From contig JAKMXF010000188.1 in assembly GCA_024704765.1 (NCBI GenBank), positions 367,015-431,014 of the forward strand: 64,000 bases of DNA. The letters are read 5' to 3'. The position numbers and the translations under genes were made by a program. This document shows, one piece after another, positions 46,759 through 58,292 of this stretch (positions are counted from its first letter, which is position 1; each line of letters starts with the position of its first letter). The notes beneath the pieces were generated by a model. The model was given only the letters and a program-made list of their open reading frames with translations, had not been told where the DNA came from and ran no database searches. This DNA comes from Oopsacas minuta. Lineage: Eukaryota; Porifera; Hexactinellida; Lyssacinosida; Leucopsacidae.

Positions 46759-47454
46759 TCTATTTTCAAAATTACAAACGACAGCAATATTTTCTTGGAA
46801 TTCAAGGTCGCTTCGCTTACCATGAACTAGTGGGGCGACCAATTGCTGGAGGCAAGCGTGAAAACGCCTTTTGGTGTTCACAGTACTTCTATAGACCATC
46901 ATAACTCCAGCACCAACCTTCCGGATATATTCGAAAAGTATTTATCTTGTATACATGACATACCGTATACGAAACACACCTAAGTTTTGCTGATACATAT
47001 ATCACGAAAACTTTGATCCTGCTCGACCGTTCAAGACGCGATTAATTAGTTCAAGTGTATAAAGCTAGCAAACTACCCGTCGATTTCGACGGAATTTCAT
47101 GAGCAGTACCTTAGTTAGTTAGGAGTAGGAACAGCTGAAATAACTCATCAGAAACAACGCAGAATTTCTAATTGGCTGTACATGGCCCAATAGTAACTTA
47201 ATATAATGTTGGAATATGAATTGGTACGGTCACTGACACTGAGGAACACTTGGGATTTTGTATAGGACTATTCATGGTATAACGATATGCTACTATTTCA
47301 TTGGTCTATATTAGTGCTCCATGGGATTATCTACGACTTTGTTTATCGTCTATATGTTACAGCCTTACAGAGATAAATATACGGAGCAGCTCAGTGTAGC
47401 ATTTGAGTGTATGTCTTAAACAAGTCTAATCGTGTCACACTGAATTCATTAAAT

Positions 47455-47790
47455 ACTAGCGCGTTTCGCTTGCTCCCGCTACGCGGTTGCGAACACTTCG
47501 TGTCCACAATCGGGCCTACGGCCTTCGAGTACATAAATTTATAATCTCAACCTTGGCAAACGTTATACTACTCTTTAAATCTGCTCACTTTCTGTCCCCA
47601 AAAGTGGACAATATTTATAAAATGTTGTTTAGATTATCATATTCGATTACCAATACAACGTTGTTTTGTTGTCGTTATTTAGTGCAACGTTTGGTTCTGG
47701 ACTTACGAACTGGACCTATATGTTTTCCATATGGGAGAGCGAGACAGACAGACATACACAAACTGAGATTTAATAATACAGATTAGGCCG
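47455..47790. repeat. Dispersed repeat: GC hairpin segment plus AAACTGAGATTTAATAAT end
   Basis: Begins with a GC-rich hairpin-like stretch (CGCGTTTCGCTTGCTCCCGC...TGCGAACACTTCGTG) and ends with ACAGACATACACAAACTGAG and ATTTAATAATAC. This is the same layout as other members of the family at 25.1, 38.8, 52.3 and 58.3 kb. Confidence 0.5.
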
Positions 47791-48029
47791 TGGCTAATAT
47801 TGACTGGTAATTTACTTCGCCCTGCATTTTTGGATTTTTGCGGTCTTCTATAGTTTAATAAACACAAACTGTACATTACATGCCGCTGGGAAATTAAACA
47901 ACACATACTAGTAGATAAACATAGATAAAACATAATATAAACACATAATTAGAGATTGAGTTGGAGGAGTTTGTCAGGCAGCTACCACATCTTGACATCT
48001 GTCCTTAGTCCTTGGTAGCTGCATTGGAG

Positions 48030-49387
48030 AGGAGGAGGAGAATTGGAGATGGGGGGCATGGCAGTGGATTTGAGAGGAAAAATGGAAGGCAAGAATTCAA
48101 ACTAAAGATACAGAGATAGTAAAGCGCACAAGTGAATATACTCATGCGCCTGACGAGCAGGCTGTGAGCTGCTGCGAGACGAAGCTGGGCATCAAGAGGA
48201 AAGCACGGGAGTCCCAGGATAGCGCACACCACATAGTGGGCGAGAGTTTGCAGACAGCATCAGAGGGTACTGCTGCTAAACTACCCAAGCTGGACAGCCT
48301 GAAGCGGACAATACAACGCCAACGTGCTAGTGTACTTGCAGCGCCAGTACAGCCTACCACTTTAGCAGAGCTAGCTCTACCAGCAGTCTACCAGCAGACA
48401 GCCAAGGGAGAACAGTTCTTACTCTACGACTCTGGTGCAGACGATGTGCACAGATTCCTCATCTTCGGGACACAACACAACCTCGGGATGCTGCAGCGAA
48501 GCAAGATCTGGCTAGCTGATGGCACCTTCAAGACGGCACCTCCCCTCTTCGCCCAGGTGTATGTGGTGCATGGACTCCGTGGAGGAGATGATCCTATGAA
48601 GACCGGTCATCTGTTACCGAGCCTGTTCGTGCTACTGCCCAACAAGACGGAGGCTGCCCACCTGAGGATGTGGGAACAGATCCGCCTACTGTGTCCACTT
48701 GCCCAGCCTCAACAGATGCTCCTGGACTTTGAGAAGGGCGCGATTACCAGCTTTGAGCATGTCTGGCCTAACACAGTGGTGAAGTGCTGCTTCTTCCACC
48801 TCACTCAGAATATCTGGCGACACGTGCAGCCTGTAGGGCTGCAGTCTGCCTACACACATGACGAAGAGTTGGCTATGCACATCCCGAGGATACCAGCCCT
48901 TGCTTTTGCCCGACCAGCAGACGTACCCGATCTGTTTGATCAAGTGGCAATGGACCTCCCCCTTACGCCTGAGATAGGCGAACTAGTCGACTACTTTGAG
49001 AGAACGTATATCGGCCGCACAGTTGCCAGCGGATACCATGTAGCGGCGACGTACCCTATTCACCTGTGGAACAACCACATCAGCACGCCCTTAGGACTCC
49101 CCCGTACAACCAACGCCGTAGAGGCATGGCACCGCAGCTTTAATGCCACTGTCGGCTGCCATCACCCTACCATATGGAAGTTCATCCTCTCCCACAAGCG
49201 TGAGCAGGGCCTAGTGGAGGTACGACATACTAACTACCTCGTTGGCAAGCCACCAACCAAGCTGAGGCGGTCCCAGCAGAGTGAGGAAGCGTTGAAGACT
49301 CTAGTTCGTGAATATTATTCTCCAGATCGTTCTAAAATGGAGTTCTTGCAGGGTGTAGCACATTATTTCAGCCTGGGAGCCGATTAA
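48030..49387 (+). pseudogene. MULE transposase copy 1 (N-terminus decayed)
   Basis: The ORF 48164-49387 (407 codons) matches copy 2 almost residue for residue. About four substitutions were noted by eye, for example NNHIS for NNHIG and KLRRSQ for KRRRSQ. Upstream of 48120 homology continues to about 48030 but with stops and gaps, so the FLYWCH finger is lost. Core motifs: WLADGTFK (first Asp), LLDFEKGA (second Asp), CCFFHLTQNIW. Base composition is clearly more GC-rich than the flanks. Confidence 0.85.
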
Positions 49388-49410
49388 CATGTTAATCTAA
49401 AGTATTATCT

Positions 49411-49432
49411 CTAATCAATGTATTTGAGGGCT
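49411..49432. other. Spacer at the centre of the transposase palindrome
   Basis: Only 22 bp separate the two inverted transposase copies. Both arms continue past the stop codons into CGATTAACAT.TTAATCTAAAGTATTATCT, so the inverted repeat is about 1.3 kb per arm with almost no loop. Confidence 0.9.
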
Positions 49433-49455
49433 AGATAATACTTTAGATTAACATA

Positions 49456-50907
49456 TTAATCGGCTCCCAGACTGAAATGATGTGCTACACCCTGCAAGAA
49501 CTCCATTTTAGAACGATCTGGAGAATAATATTCACGAACTAGAGTCTTCAACGCTTCCTCACTCTGTTGGGACCGCCTCCGCTTGGTTGGCGGCTTGCCA
49601 ACAAGGTAGTTAGTATGCCGCACCTCCACTAGGCCCTGCTCACGCTTGAGGGAGAGGATGAACTTCCATATGGTGGGGTGATGGCAGCCGACAGTGGCAT
49701 TGAAGCTGCGGTGCCATGCCTCTACGGCGTTGGTTGTACGGGGGAGTCCTAAGGGCGTGCCGATGTGGTTGTTCCACAGGTGAATAGGGTACGTCGCCGC
49801 TACATGGTATCCGCTGGCAACTGTGCGGCCGATATACGTTCTCTCAAAGTAGTCGACTAGTTCGCCTATCTCAGGCGTAAGGGGGAGGTCCATTGCCACT
49901 TGATCAAACAGATCGGGTACGTCTGCTGGTCGGGCAAAAGCAAGGGCTGGTATCCTCGGGATGTGCATAGCCAACTCTTCGTCATGTGTGTAGGCAGACT
50001 GCAGCCCTACAGGCTGCACGTGTCGCCAGATATTCTGAGTGAGGTGGAAGAAGCAGCACTTCACCACTGTGTTAGGCCAGACATGCTCAAAGCTGGTAAT
50101 CGCGCCCTTCTCAAAGTCCAGGAGCATCTGTTGAGGCTGGGCAAGTGGACACAGTAGGCGGATCTGTTCCCACATCCTCAGGTGGGCAGCCTCCGTCTTG
50201 TTGGGCAGTAGCACGAACAGGCTCGGTAACAGATGACCGGTCTTCATAGGATCATCTCCTCCACGGAGTCCATGCACCACATACACCTGGGCGAAGAGGG
50301 GAGGTGCCGTCTTGAAGGTGCCATCAGCTAGCCAGATCTTGCTTCGCTGCAGCATCCCGAGGTTGTGTTGTGTCCCGAAGATGAGGAATCTGTGCACATC
50401 GTCTGCACCAGAGTCGTAGAGTAAGAACTGTTCTCCCTTGGCTGTCTGCTGGTAGACTGCTGGTAGAGCTAGCTCTGCTAAAGTGGTAGGCTGTACTGGC
50501 GCTGCAAGTACACTAGCACGTTGGCGTTGTATTGTCCGCTTCAGGCTGTCCAGCTTGGGTAGTTTAGCAGCAGTACCCTCTGATGCTGTCTGCAAACTCT
50601 CGCCCACTATGTGGTGTGCGCTATCCTGGGACTCCCGTGCTTTCCTCTTGATGCCCAGCTTCGTCTCGCAGCAGCTCACAGCCTGCTCGTCAGGCGCATG
50701 AGTATATTCACTTGTGCGCTTTACTATCTCTGTATCTTTAGTTTGAATTCTTGCCTTACAAGTTCCCCTCTCCTCGCACTGCCAATGCACCACATCTCCA
50801 ATCCTCCTCTGCATAGTATACATATAGCCTCCTTCCATCAACTTGCTGCCTCCTCTGATTGTCCTGATCAACCTGAATGGTTGATCAGGAGGCTCTGCCA
50901 TTAGCAA
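49456..50907 (-). CDS. MULE transposase with FLYWCH finger, copy 2 (intact)
   Basis: A 483-residue intact ORF. The N-terminal 75 residues form a FLYWCH-type finger (GGYMYTMQRR, HWQCEERGTCKARIQT, ending in YTHAPDE). The transposase core shows WLADGTFK and LLDFEKGAI (the first two acidic catalytic residues), then KCCFFHLTQNIWRH. The third acidic residue probably lies near TTNAVEAWHRSF. GC content and codon choice (many GCC, CTG and CAG codons) differ sharply from the AT-rich host genes, which suggests recent arrival, possibly by horizontal transfer. Promoters for the two copies would sit at opposite outer ends, and transcripts would be convergent. Confidence 0.9.
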   Translation of the reverse strand: MLMAEPPDQPFRLIRTIRGGSKLMEGGYMYTMQRRIGDVVHWQCEERGTCKARIQTKDTEIVKRTSEYTHAPDEQAVSCCETKLGIKRKARESQDSAHHIVGESLQTASEGTAAKLPKLDSLKRTIQRQRASVLAAPVQPTTLAELALPAVYQQTAKGEQFLLYDSGADDVHRFLIFGTQHNLGMLQRSKIWLADGTFKTAPPLFAQVYVVHGLRGGDDPMKTGHLLPSLFVLLPNKTEAAHLRMWEQIRLLCPLAQPQQMLLDFEKGAITSFEHVWPNTVVKCCFFHLTQNIWRHVQPVGLQSAYTHDEELAMHIPRIPALAFARPADVPDLFDQVAMDLPLTPEIGELVDYFERTYIGRTVASGYHVAATYPIHLWNNHIGTPLGLPRTTNAVEAWHRSFNATVGCHHPTIWKFILSLKREQGLVEVRHTNYLVGKPPTKRRRSQQSEEALKTLVREYYSPDRSKMEFLQGVAHHFSLGAD

Positions 50908-51429
50908 ATTAAATGATCAACAAATAATACAATAAAAATATATAAATAATTTGTTTGAGAAACACTGATCTGAACAATAGAAGTAACCAATCGTATTTAT
51001 TGAATTTTGAAGCTTATTGACTTCATAAAACAGCTGTACGATGTTTACAGAGTAAAGAATTTGATGATGATTACTTGAGGTTACATTCCAATTCGTGTAT
51101 AAACATTATAAGTTGTTTCGAATTATTTGATTGAGGTAACTTCTGAAATATACTCAATGCATTTAGACGTAATACTTTGAACGGCTTTACAAGAATCTAA
51201 ACTATAACTGGGATTCTACAAGGGTAATTTTATAATATTTAAGGGGAATAATTTAATTATAAATAATAATTAAAATTGACCAATCAAATAAGTAGCGAGA
51301 TGTCGTGTAACGAAATGTCGCTGTAGCGAAATGTCTGTAGCGAAATGTCGTGTAACGAAATGTCACTGTAGCGAAATGTCTGTAGCGAAATGTCGTGTAA
51401 CGAAATGTCGTGTAGCGAGATGTCGGTAT

Positions 51430-51870
51430 CCGAAAACGGCTAGTATTATCGGAGATGGAAACTGCCCGCTTAGAGCACTAGCATACGCCATAACAGGTAC
51501 AGAGAGATCGCATTTGAAATTTTGCAGATTAATATGCGAAATTATGGTTGGTGGAGGGCTGGAGAAATGAGGGAAATACGTAAAGAACAAACTTTCCAGA
51601 GATCAAGTTATAGATATGGTAGGATACCTCCCATCAACAATCATGACATGTCAATATACATGGGGCACAGATTGCGAAATAATGGCCGCCGCAAATTTGT
51701 TTGGAATAAATATACTTGTAGTCTTTAGCGTCGAAAAGATACAACAATCGAAATGGTTTGGCATAAGTATTCTTATACGTCCACATCATTCTAGGGGCCT
51801 GCTAGTTACATAGTAAATGATTGTCACCACTACGAGCCAATCGTAGAACTGGAATATTCCACAACACCTC
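51430..51870 (+). pseudogene. OTU-domain fragment
   Basis: Pieces in two frames give an ovarian-tumour (OTU) cysteine protease signature: IIGDGNCPLRALAYAITGTE with the catalytic Asp and Cys, then after a frame change TWGTDCEIMAAANLFG, and finally a His motif (CHHYEPI) near 51825. OTU proteins remove ubiquitin, and OTU genes are commonly carried by transposons. It begins directly after the composite MULE's right end. Broken by a frameshift near 51570 and a stop near 51729. Confidence 0.65.
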
Positions 51871-52313
51871 CATATGATATTGGGGAAGTCGGTTGAAATA
51901 TTATTGACGATTAAAACTCTCCAGATCTAGAAGAAAAAACAAGAACAGTAGCTACTTTCTTAGTCTATATGAATTATTTAGTACGTGCAAATTACTCTCT
52001 CTTAGAAAATTACAACATACAATGCTTTACAGTACATCATATATTCCGAGTATAAAACCGGTTCGGCCGGATCAAATATATCTGAAATTTTCAGTCCGAC
52101 CCGACCAAATTCTATACGGACCGAATATTTTGTGAAAGGCGCCATTATTCGGGACCAAATAAATATGATTGGTTCCAGACAGCGCTTAGGTTCAAGCTTA
52201 GTTAAGTTCGAACTAAACTCTTAGAGAATACGGCGGCAGTATTTCTGAATTTGAAGAAGAAATTCAGATTGTATTCTAAGGAAATTTTATTATTGTTGTG
52301 CAGATTTTATAAG

Positions 52314-52880
52314 TACAAGCCTTTGGCTCGTCGCTTCGCGATGAACTCGCGCATTGCGCCTCGAGATATTCAACGGACAACAAACAGACAAACAACAATT
52401 GAGATTTAATAATATTGATGTTGTTTACAATATTCAGACTCAGCATACTCGATTATCCCAGTAAAGTATGATTCTACCTCAATTTTGAAATTTCTTTACT
52501 TTATATTTATAAAACAACAATAAATTTACATATGAGAAACTTGAAATGCAAAATTCGGATTCAGCGTCTTAGTTACCCCTGGGTAGCCGTTTAGAGCAAG
52601 CCTGTACGTGGATTTTGAGATTTGACTAATTTGTTTACTTTATATTCATAAGCACAACAATAAATTTACATATTATTATTCGAAAGGTCGGATTCAGCAT
52701 GTTCGATATATTTAGTAAAGTTTTATTGAATTCTATTTACTTCCTTGATAAACACGATAAATACATAGTTATGCGACTATTTCATAATTGCATACCATAA
52801 ATCCTTTCCTTAACAACGGACAAACAAAAAGACAGACAGCAGACAGACAGACAAACAATCATTGAGATTCAATAATATAG
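52314..52880. repeat. Dispersed repeat cluster
   Basis: Holds a copy of the GC-hairpin core (GCCTTTGGCTCGTCGCTTCG, 52320), then segments shared with 57.2-58.1 kb and 38.5-38.7 kb (for example GCCGTTTAGAGCAAGCCTGT and CTTGATAAACACGATAAATA). It ends at AACAATCATTGAGATTCAAT. Repeated several times in the window and therefore mobile or amplified. Confidence 0.75.
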
Positions 52881-53214
52881 ATTAGCTGAGTTTGGCCCTC
52901 ATTTCTTAAGTCAGGTATTTTAGGCATTTCTTCATTTCTTTCAGTTTTAACGAATTCACGCTTACGGTATTAAAGTTAATTATTCGAAGTTATCATTTAT
53001 ATACATGTCTTGATATAAATTGAACTAGTAATGATTTCTGTGCTGGGCGGTGGCAGCATTAGGATGATCCAACTCAAACTTGGGAGCTATGTAGCATTAA
53101 AGAACAATAATTATCAATTAACTAGCTAATAACAAGAATATAAAGTGAACAAAACGAGAAAAAACAATACAGCCCAATCTCTTACGTGTATTCTTATATG
53201 AATAAATAAAGTAT

Positions 53215-54546
53215 TTAGTAATTATTGAATTGGTTTCTATGCTGTGAGTAACTTGGATGTGTAGGATAATTTCCATTAGGATCCTGATGAGGGTGTGTTT
53301 GTTGCCCGTGTATATTGAAAATAGGCATATGGTGCTGAGGATGGTGCATCTGAGACATCTTAGGAACTTGTTCGGTTGAGTTCGTTTTGGACATAGCACA
53401 AAGAGTTGGTATAGTGTTTGTTATTTTGGGCCGTTTAGGATTAGGAAGGCAGTTCTGTTCATCTTTGTGAACATCATCATCAGTGATATACTCACGCTTA
53501 GGATACGGAATAGTACAATCAGCGAACACGTTATCATTGGGTTTAGGTTCTTCCAAAAAGTACTCGTGTTTCAAAGCTAGTTCTGAGGTGATGCGTTTCA
53601 TTGGATCCATGACTAGAAATTTGGTAAGAAGATGAAACACTTTAGAATCTGCTTTTAATTTCTGTTTGTCCATATACTTTTGCAAACTACTATTGGTGTA
53701 ATTACCTTCTTTGAAGTCACGCGCAACAGTTTCGTATTCTGGCATTTTGCGTATATCTTCCCAATCTCCTTCTTGAGGAAACCCCATTACTTGAAAGATT
53801 CTATTGAGTTGGTCTTGGTGGTAAGGGCTCGATGTATCGATTTCTTCGTGCTTACAATAGAAAATAGGCTCATAAGTGAGTAGTTCGGTAAATATACAAC
53901 CAATCGCCCATATATCAATAGCTTTTGTATAGTGTTTAGCTCCTAGAAGAAGTTCAGGAGCTCTATACCAGGAAGTAACAACAACAGGGTCCTGCTCTGC
54001 TAGAGGTTTCAAAGGAGAATAGAAAAGACGAGCAAATCCCATATCTGCTATCTTAACTCGTCCGTGTTCATTTCCTTCACCCATTACAAGGATGTTGGCT
54101 GGCTTAAGATCTCTGTGCAACACCCAGTTTGAGTGGAGATACGATATTCCGTTTAGAAGCTGGTAGAGAAGAGATTTGACCATCACATCAGGGATTCTCT
54201 TCGGTTTCGAAGTGCGATGGTATTTAATAATATGCCACAGATCATGTTCTGCAAAATCAAATAGCAGCCAAACCTTTTTCTCATGAAGGAATACCCTCAG
54301 TAAAGGAATTACATTGTTATGACGTAATTCACGAAGCAATGCTATTTCTCTGCATGCAGACATTGACAATCCTTTTCCTTCGATATATTTGAGTGCAAAT
54401 TCCACTGTGTTTTGGTTGGCAGTCTTCAGTTTGGCTTTATACACAATACCGTATGTTCCACGGCCAATTTTCCTGCCCTCGAATTCAAACATGTCCTCAA
54501 CTTTGATGCGCTTTTTTTCATGTTTAGTCTTGAAATCAGTATCCAT
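53215..54546 (-). CDS. CDK8: CDK8/CDK19 Mediator kinase, single exon, 443 aa
   Basis: A full-length cyclin C-dependent kinase of the Mediator kinase module, which phosphorylates transcription factors and RNA polymerase II-associated proteins in the nucleus. Features: GRGTYG loop (28-33), K53, the CDK8-specific SMSACRE helix (61-67, replacing PSTAIRE), HRDLKPAN (144-151), the unusual DMG (168-170) in place of DFG that marks CDK8/19, and TSWYRAPE (191-198). The activation segment has no phosphorylatable Thr/Tyr at the usual site. The C-terminal tail is Gln/His/Asn/Pro-rich, as in animal CDK8. The start agrees with the family's N-terminal basic region ([16 protein letters not shown]). Length is close to human CDK8 (464). 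Absence of introns is odd next to multi-exon neighbours; it may be a retrocopy that stayed functional. Confidence 0.97.
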   Translation of the reverse strand: MDTDFKTKHEKKRIKVEDMFEFEGRKIGRGTYGIVYKAKLKTANQNTVEFALKYIEGKGLSMSACREIALLRELRHNNVIPLLRVFLHEKKVWLLFDFAEHDLWHIIKYHRTSKPKRIPDVMVKSLLYQLLNGISYLHSNWVLHRDLKPANILVMGEGNEHGRVKIADMGFARLFYSPLKPLAEQDPVVVTSWYRAPELLLGAKHYTKAIDIWAIGCIFTELLTYEPIFYCKHEEIDTSSPYHQDQLNRIFQVMGFPQEGDWEDIRKMPEYETVARDFKEGNYTNSSLQKYMDKQKLKADSKVFHLLTKFLVMDPMKRITSELALKHEYFLEEPKPNDNVFADCTIPYPKREYITDDDVHKDEQNCLPNPKRPKITNTIPTLCAMSKTNSTEQVPKMSQMHHPQHHMPIFNIHGQQTHPHQDPNGNYPTHPSYSQHRNQFNNY

Positions 54547-55199
54547 TATCTATCTATAAAAACTAGAACAAATTGTAAGGCAATTATTAAATAAGTTTCA
54601 AGGCTACATAAACTTTTTCCAAGGAAAATTCAATTCGTAAAAATTCCCCTATAAACCTCCAATTACACTGAATTTCCACATGCATTGCTAAATTATTCAT
54701 TTTTCACATTTAGACCATTTTTCTAGACAGTATTTTTAATTTGTTAAGTCAAAATTTCAAAAGAATACTGACCTCGCTTTATGTTCGCCCATTTATTAGC
54801 CTAAAAACAATGATACACGGAGATGGAGAATTGTCAGTGCTTTCGCTGGGATTGAATTTACGTATGAACCTCTGGCTGCCAAACTGATCGCATTATGACC
54901 GTTTACACGTATAGATGGGGATTGTGAAATTCGCTTGAAAATCTTATTGATTACCAACCTTAACAGATTGCTCTAGATTTTTAAACAAGGACGTAAAGAA
55001 ATGGAAGCTTGAGCTCAACCAATTATGTATAATTATATATATATATGATATTTCGTGTCCGCGGAAGGCGACCATCAAAACCAGTGGAGGATTCAGGGGG
55101 GCAAAATCATCGATAAATCCTCTAGATTCTCGAATACAAAATTAAAAATTACAATGAGAGTCTAAGAATTTTCATAGTAGTATTACATAAAATGATATA
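54547..55199. other. Upstream region of CDK8
   Basis: 650 bp of AT-rich DNA between CDK8 and a Tc1 element; presumed promoter. A TATATATATAT run lies near 55035. No named site can be supported. Confidence 0.35.
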
Positions 55200-56549
55200 C
55201 AGTACCGGTCAAAAAGAATTGCTCAGAATAAATTTACCCCAATTTCTTATATCTATGACTGATTTTAACTATAATGCTTTATTTTAATCAAGTAAATTGT
55301 TGTTAGTATTTAGTAGAACCTCCTCTTGCTTGAATTACGGCTTTACATCTTTGCGGCAACTCTCAATTAGAGTATGGAGCCTGTTAATGTCGATGCTATC
55401 CCAAGTGCTTAATATGGCATTCCACAACTCTGAGTGGTTGGATGGGCTTTTCTCTTGAATTCTGAGGGAAATGTGATCCCAAAGATTCTCAATCGGATTT
55501 AGATCAGGTGACTGAGCAGGCCAATTCATAACCTCTATTTTTTGCTCACCAAACCATTGCTTAGTACCCTTTGACCTATGGCATGGGGCGTTGTCTTGCT
55601 GAAAGGTCCATCCAGAGTGTAGAGAATGCAAATCAACGCTTGGGATTAGTGCATTTTCCAATATATCAATGTAGGAATTGTCTTGAGGTTCCCAGATACT
55701 TTCCACAAGAGTCCTACGCCACTCCAGCAAAACCATCCCCAAACCATGATGTCACCTCCACCAAACTTGCAAGTTTTTGAAGACACCTCCCTGAGAACTC
55801 CTCCCCTTTCATCCTCCTGACGTAGGCTCTCCCGTCATTAGTATACAGTAGGAACCTAGATTCGTCACTGAACACAACTCTTGCCCATTCTTCAGTATTC
55901 CAACACTTGTGTGATCTTGTGAAGGAAAGTCGGTCTCTTTTGTGCTTGATAGTAAGGCGGGGCTTCCTTCGCGGTTTCGTCCGAACAGTCCAGCCCCTCA
56001 TAACCTTCTCTGAACTGTTGAAGTGGAAAGTTTTATCGAATATTCTGATAACACTTCAGCTTTGATCTGAATAGCAGTCTTAAATCGATCCTTTTTGCAT
56101 TTTCTGACCAATAAATTGTCTTGCCTTTTGGTTGTGACACGAGGCCTACCCGGAATAGCGAGGTCTCTTACCGTGCCAGTCAGCCTGTGTTTCTTAAGGA
56201 TCTTGGCTACACTTTTTTGGCTACACCCAACCATTTTAGCTACCTCCCTCTGAGTATGGCCACTTTCTGAAAGTAGTATCAGGTTGGCTCGATTTTCAAT
56301 GGAAATTCGGGATTTAGAAGGCATTGAAAATTCGATAAAAACAGATAAATTGGAAAAAAAGGAATACAAAATAAAAACTGCAAGTTGTGCAAATATAATG
56401 AGTGAATTAGTTGTGTGGTGTGTTATTTGTCAAAATACATATGGCTGAGTATGGTTTCGCAAGAATTCAACTATCTGGTCAGTGTATACAATTTGACATT
56501 TACTATACTGTATACATTCATCTTGAGCAATTCTTTTTGACCGACACTA
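55200..56549 (-). mobile_element. Tc1-like element (DD34E), frameshifted
   Basis: Ends CGGTCAAAAAGAATTGCTCA (left) and its complement (right, near 56520-56545) lie next to TA. The minus-strand transposase begins at about 56321 (MPSKSRIS) with a paired-type HTH, then GRPRVTTKRQ. It shifts frame near 56000 and again near 55720. Catalytic motifs: FSDESRF, QQDNAPCH and SPDLNPIENLW, with 34 residues between the second Asp and the Glu. Broken and therefore inactive. Confidence 0.9.
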
Positions 56550-57435
56550 TATTAGTAATGTAGGAATAATCATAATTTGATGAAATGGAAAAATTCAAAA
56601 ATTGCCAAAAAAGTGAACTCTTCTATCATTTACTCAAATTTGATTAGCTATTTCGACGCAATCAACTTCAGCTAAAACTTCCTTATGGATAAATGGTAGA
56701 AATATATCATTTAGACGTATCTGTGTCGAAGATTTCTTCTAAAGGTTTTAACTCTTCTAAGAGCTGAAAATTCCGTTCTGCTGTTGCTGTTGTCATTGGA
56801 ATCGTGTAAAATAATTTCAAAAGTGGAGTAATTGGTTCATATATTACTTCCTTCTATATGATTTAATAATTCACAAAGGGTTGAAAGGAAAGTCACTTCT
56901 CTGATATTTATAGGTCTCTTTATTACTATTGATTGTTATCAGGTTTGGTAAAGTTCTTAATTCAATTGCTGGTTTACTAAATGAAATATCCTTTGAATGG
57001 AAATCAAGTAAGCTCTGAGGGATAAAAATTTCATTTCCTTTTGCTGCAGGAAGTAAAAGATCCTCTATTTCAAAAAGTTGTTGAAATATTGAACTAAATC
57101 TCCGTTATAGCTCTTGAATAACTAATTGGACCTTTTTGGCGCACAAAAATAGAAACAAATTATCACCATCCATGGAAAACAATTCGAGGTTGATGGTAGG
57201 TCTTATATAGAGAAGACTATGGATGTTGTTTACAATACCATATTCGGACTCAGTATACTCGATTACCCCAGTATAGTAGTTGAAAGTATGATTCTACCTC
57301 AATTTTGAAATTTGTTTACCTTATGTGCCAAAAGTAAACAAATATTCACAATATGTTGTTTACAATATTATATTTGGGCTCAGGATACTCGAGCACCTCT
57401 GTAAAACCATTGAAAGAATGTTTCGACAACAATTT
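56550..57435. other. Intergenic with a hAT-like trace, no intact gene
   Basis: AT-rich. Short pieces around 56700-57100 read on the minus strand like another decayed transposase, but no motif is firm. Dispersed-repeat sequence begins near 57225. Confidence 0.3.
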
Positions 57436-58098
57436 TGAAATTTGTTTACTTTATATTCATAAAATCAACAATAAATATACAGATGAGAAACTTGAAAAAA
57501 CGAAATTCTGATTCAGCGTACTTAGTTACTCCCTGGGTAGCCGTTTAGAGCAAGCCTGTGCGCATATTTTGAGATTTGGATAATTTTGTTTAATTATATT
57601 CATAGAAACAACAATAAATTTACATATGATTAACCCCAAAGTGTGAAAATCAGATTCAGAGTGTTCGATATATTTAGTGACGTTTTATTGAATTCTATTT
57701 ACTTCCTTGATAAACACGATAAATACATAGTTATGCGACAATTTCAAAATTGCATACAGTAAATCTTTTCCTTGACAACGGACAAACAAACAATTGAGAT
57801 TTAATAATATGTATTTATCGTGTTTATCAAGGAAGTAAATAGAATTCAATAAAACGTCACTAAATATATCGAACATTCTGAATCTGATTTTCACACTTTG
57901 GGGTTAATCATATGTAAATTTATTGTTGTTTCTATGAATATAATTAAACAAAATTATCCAAATCTCAAAATATGCGCACAGGCTTGCTCTAAACGGCTAC
58001 CCAGGGAGTAACTAAGTACGCTGAATCAGAATTTCGTTTTTTCAAGTTTCTCATCTGTATATTTATTGTTGATTTTATGAATATAAAGTAAACAAATA
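57436..58098. repeat. Foldback repeat, about 290-bp arms
   Basis: The left arm (57436-57729) is repeated inverted at 57808-58098, with a 78-bp centre that includes AACAAACAATTGAGATTTAA. The arms are nearly identical, with the shared block AGCAAGCCTGTGCGCATATT on one side and its complement on the other. Related single copies occur at 52.5 and 38.5 kb. Confidence 0.85.
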
Positions 58099-58292
58099 GT
58101 TCAAATCCTGAAATATACTCAGAGACTTGCTCTTTGGGCTACAATGAGATAACCAAGTACGTATGCTGAATCCGAATTTCGCATTTCAAGTTTCTCTTAT
58201 GTAAATTCTTTGTCGTTTTATGAATATAAAGTAAACAAATTGTTGAATTATTAATTTATTTATTCAATTTTGTAATTTTATGCTTTGCTAAT

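Larger units (their letters stand above)
46274..51426. mobile_element. Composite MULE with minisatellite terminal inverted repeats
   Basis: The left end (46274-46430) and right end (51258-51426) are inverted copies. Each is an array of units alternating CGACATTTCGCTACA and CGACATTTCGTTACA (orientation reversed at the right), followed inward by the unique block CTTATTTGATTGGTCAATTT. The interior has two transposase copies facing each other (48.03-49.41 and 49.43-50.91 kb), a long palindrome (46.61-46.76 kb) and dispersed-repeat fragments. At 5.15 kb it looks like a foldback-type composite. No target duplication was recognised. The left end interrupts a hAT transposase fragment. Confidence 0.75.

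Noticed and set aside
48686-48943. Antisense ORF repeated at 49900-50157
   Set aside because: Identical shadow in both copies of the MULE transposase; no independent motif.
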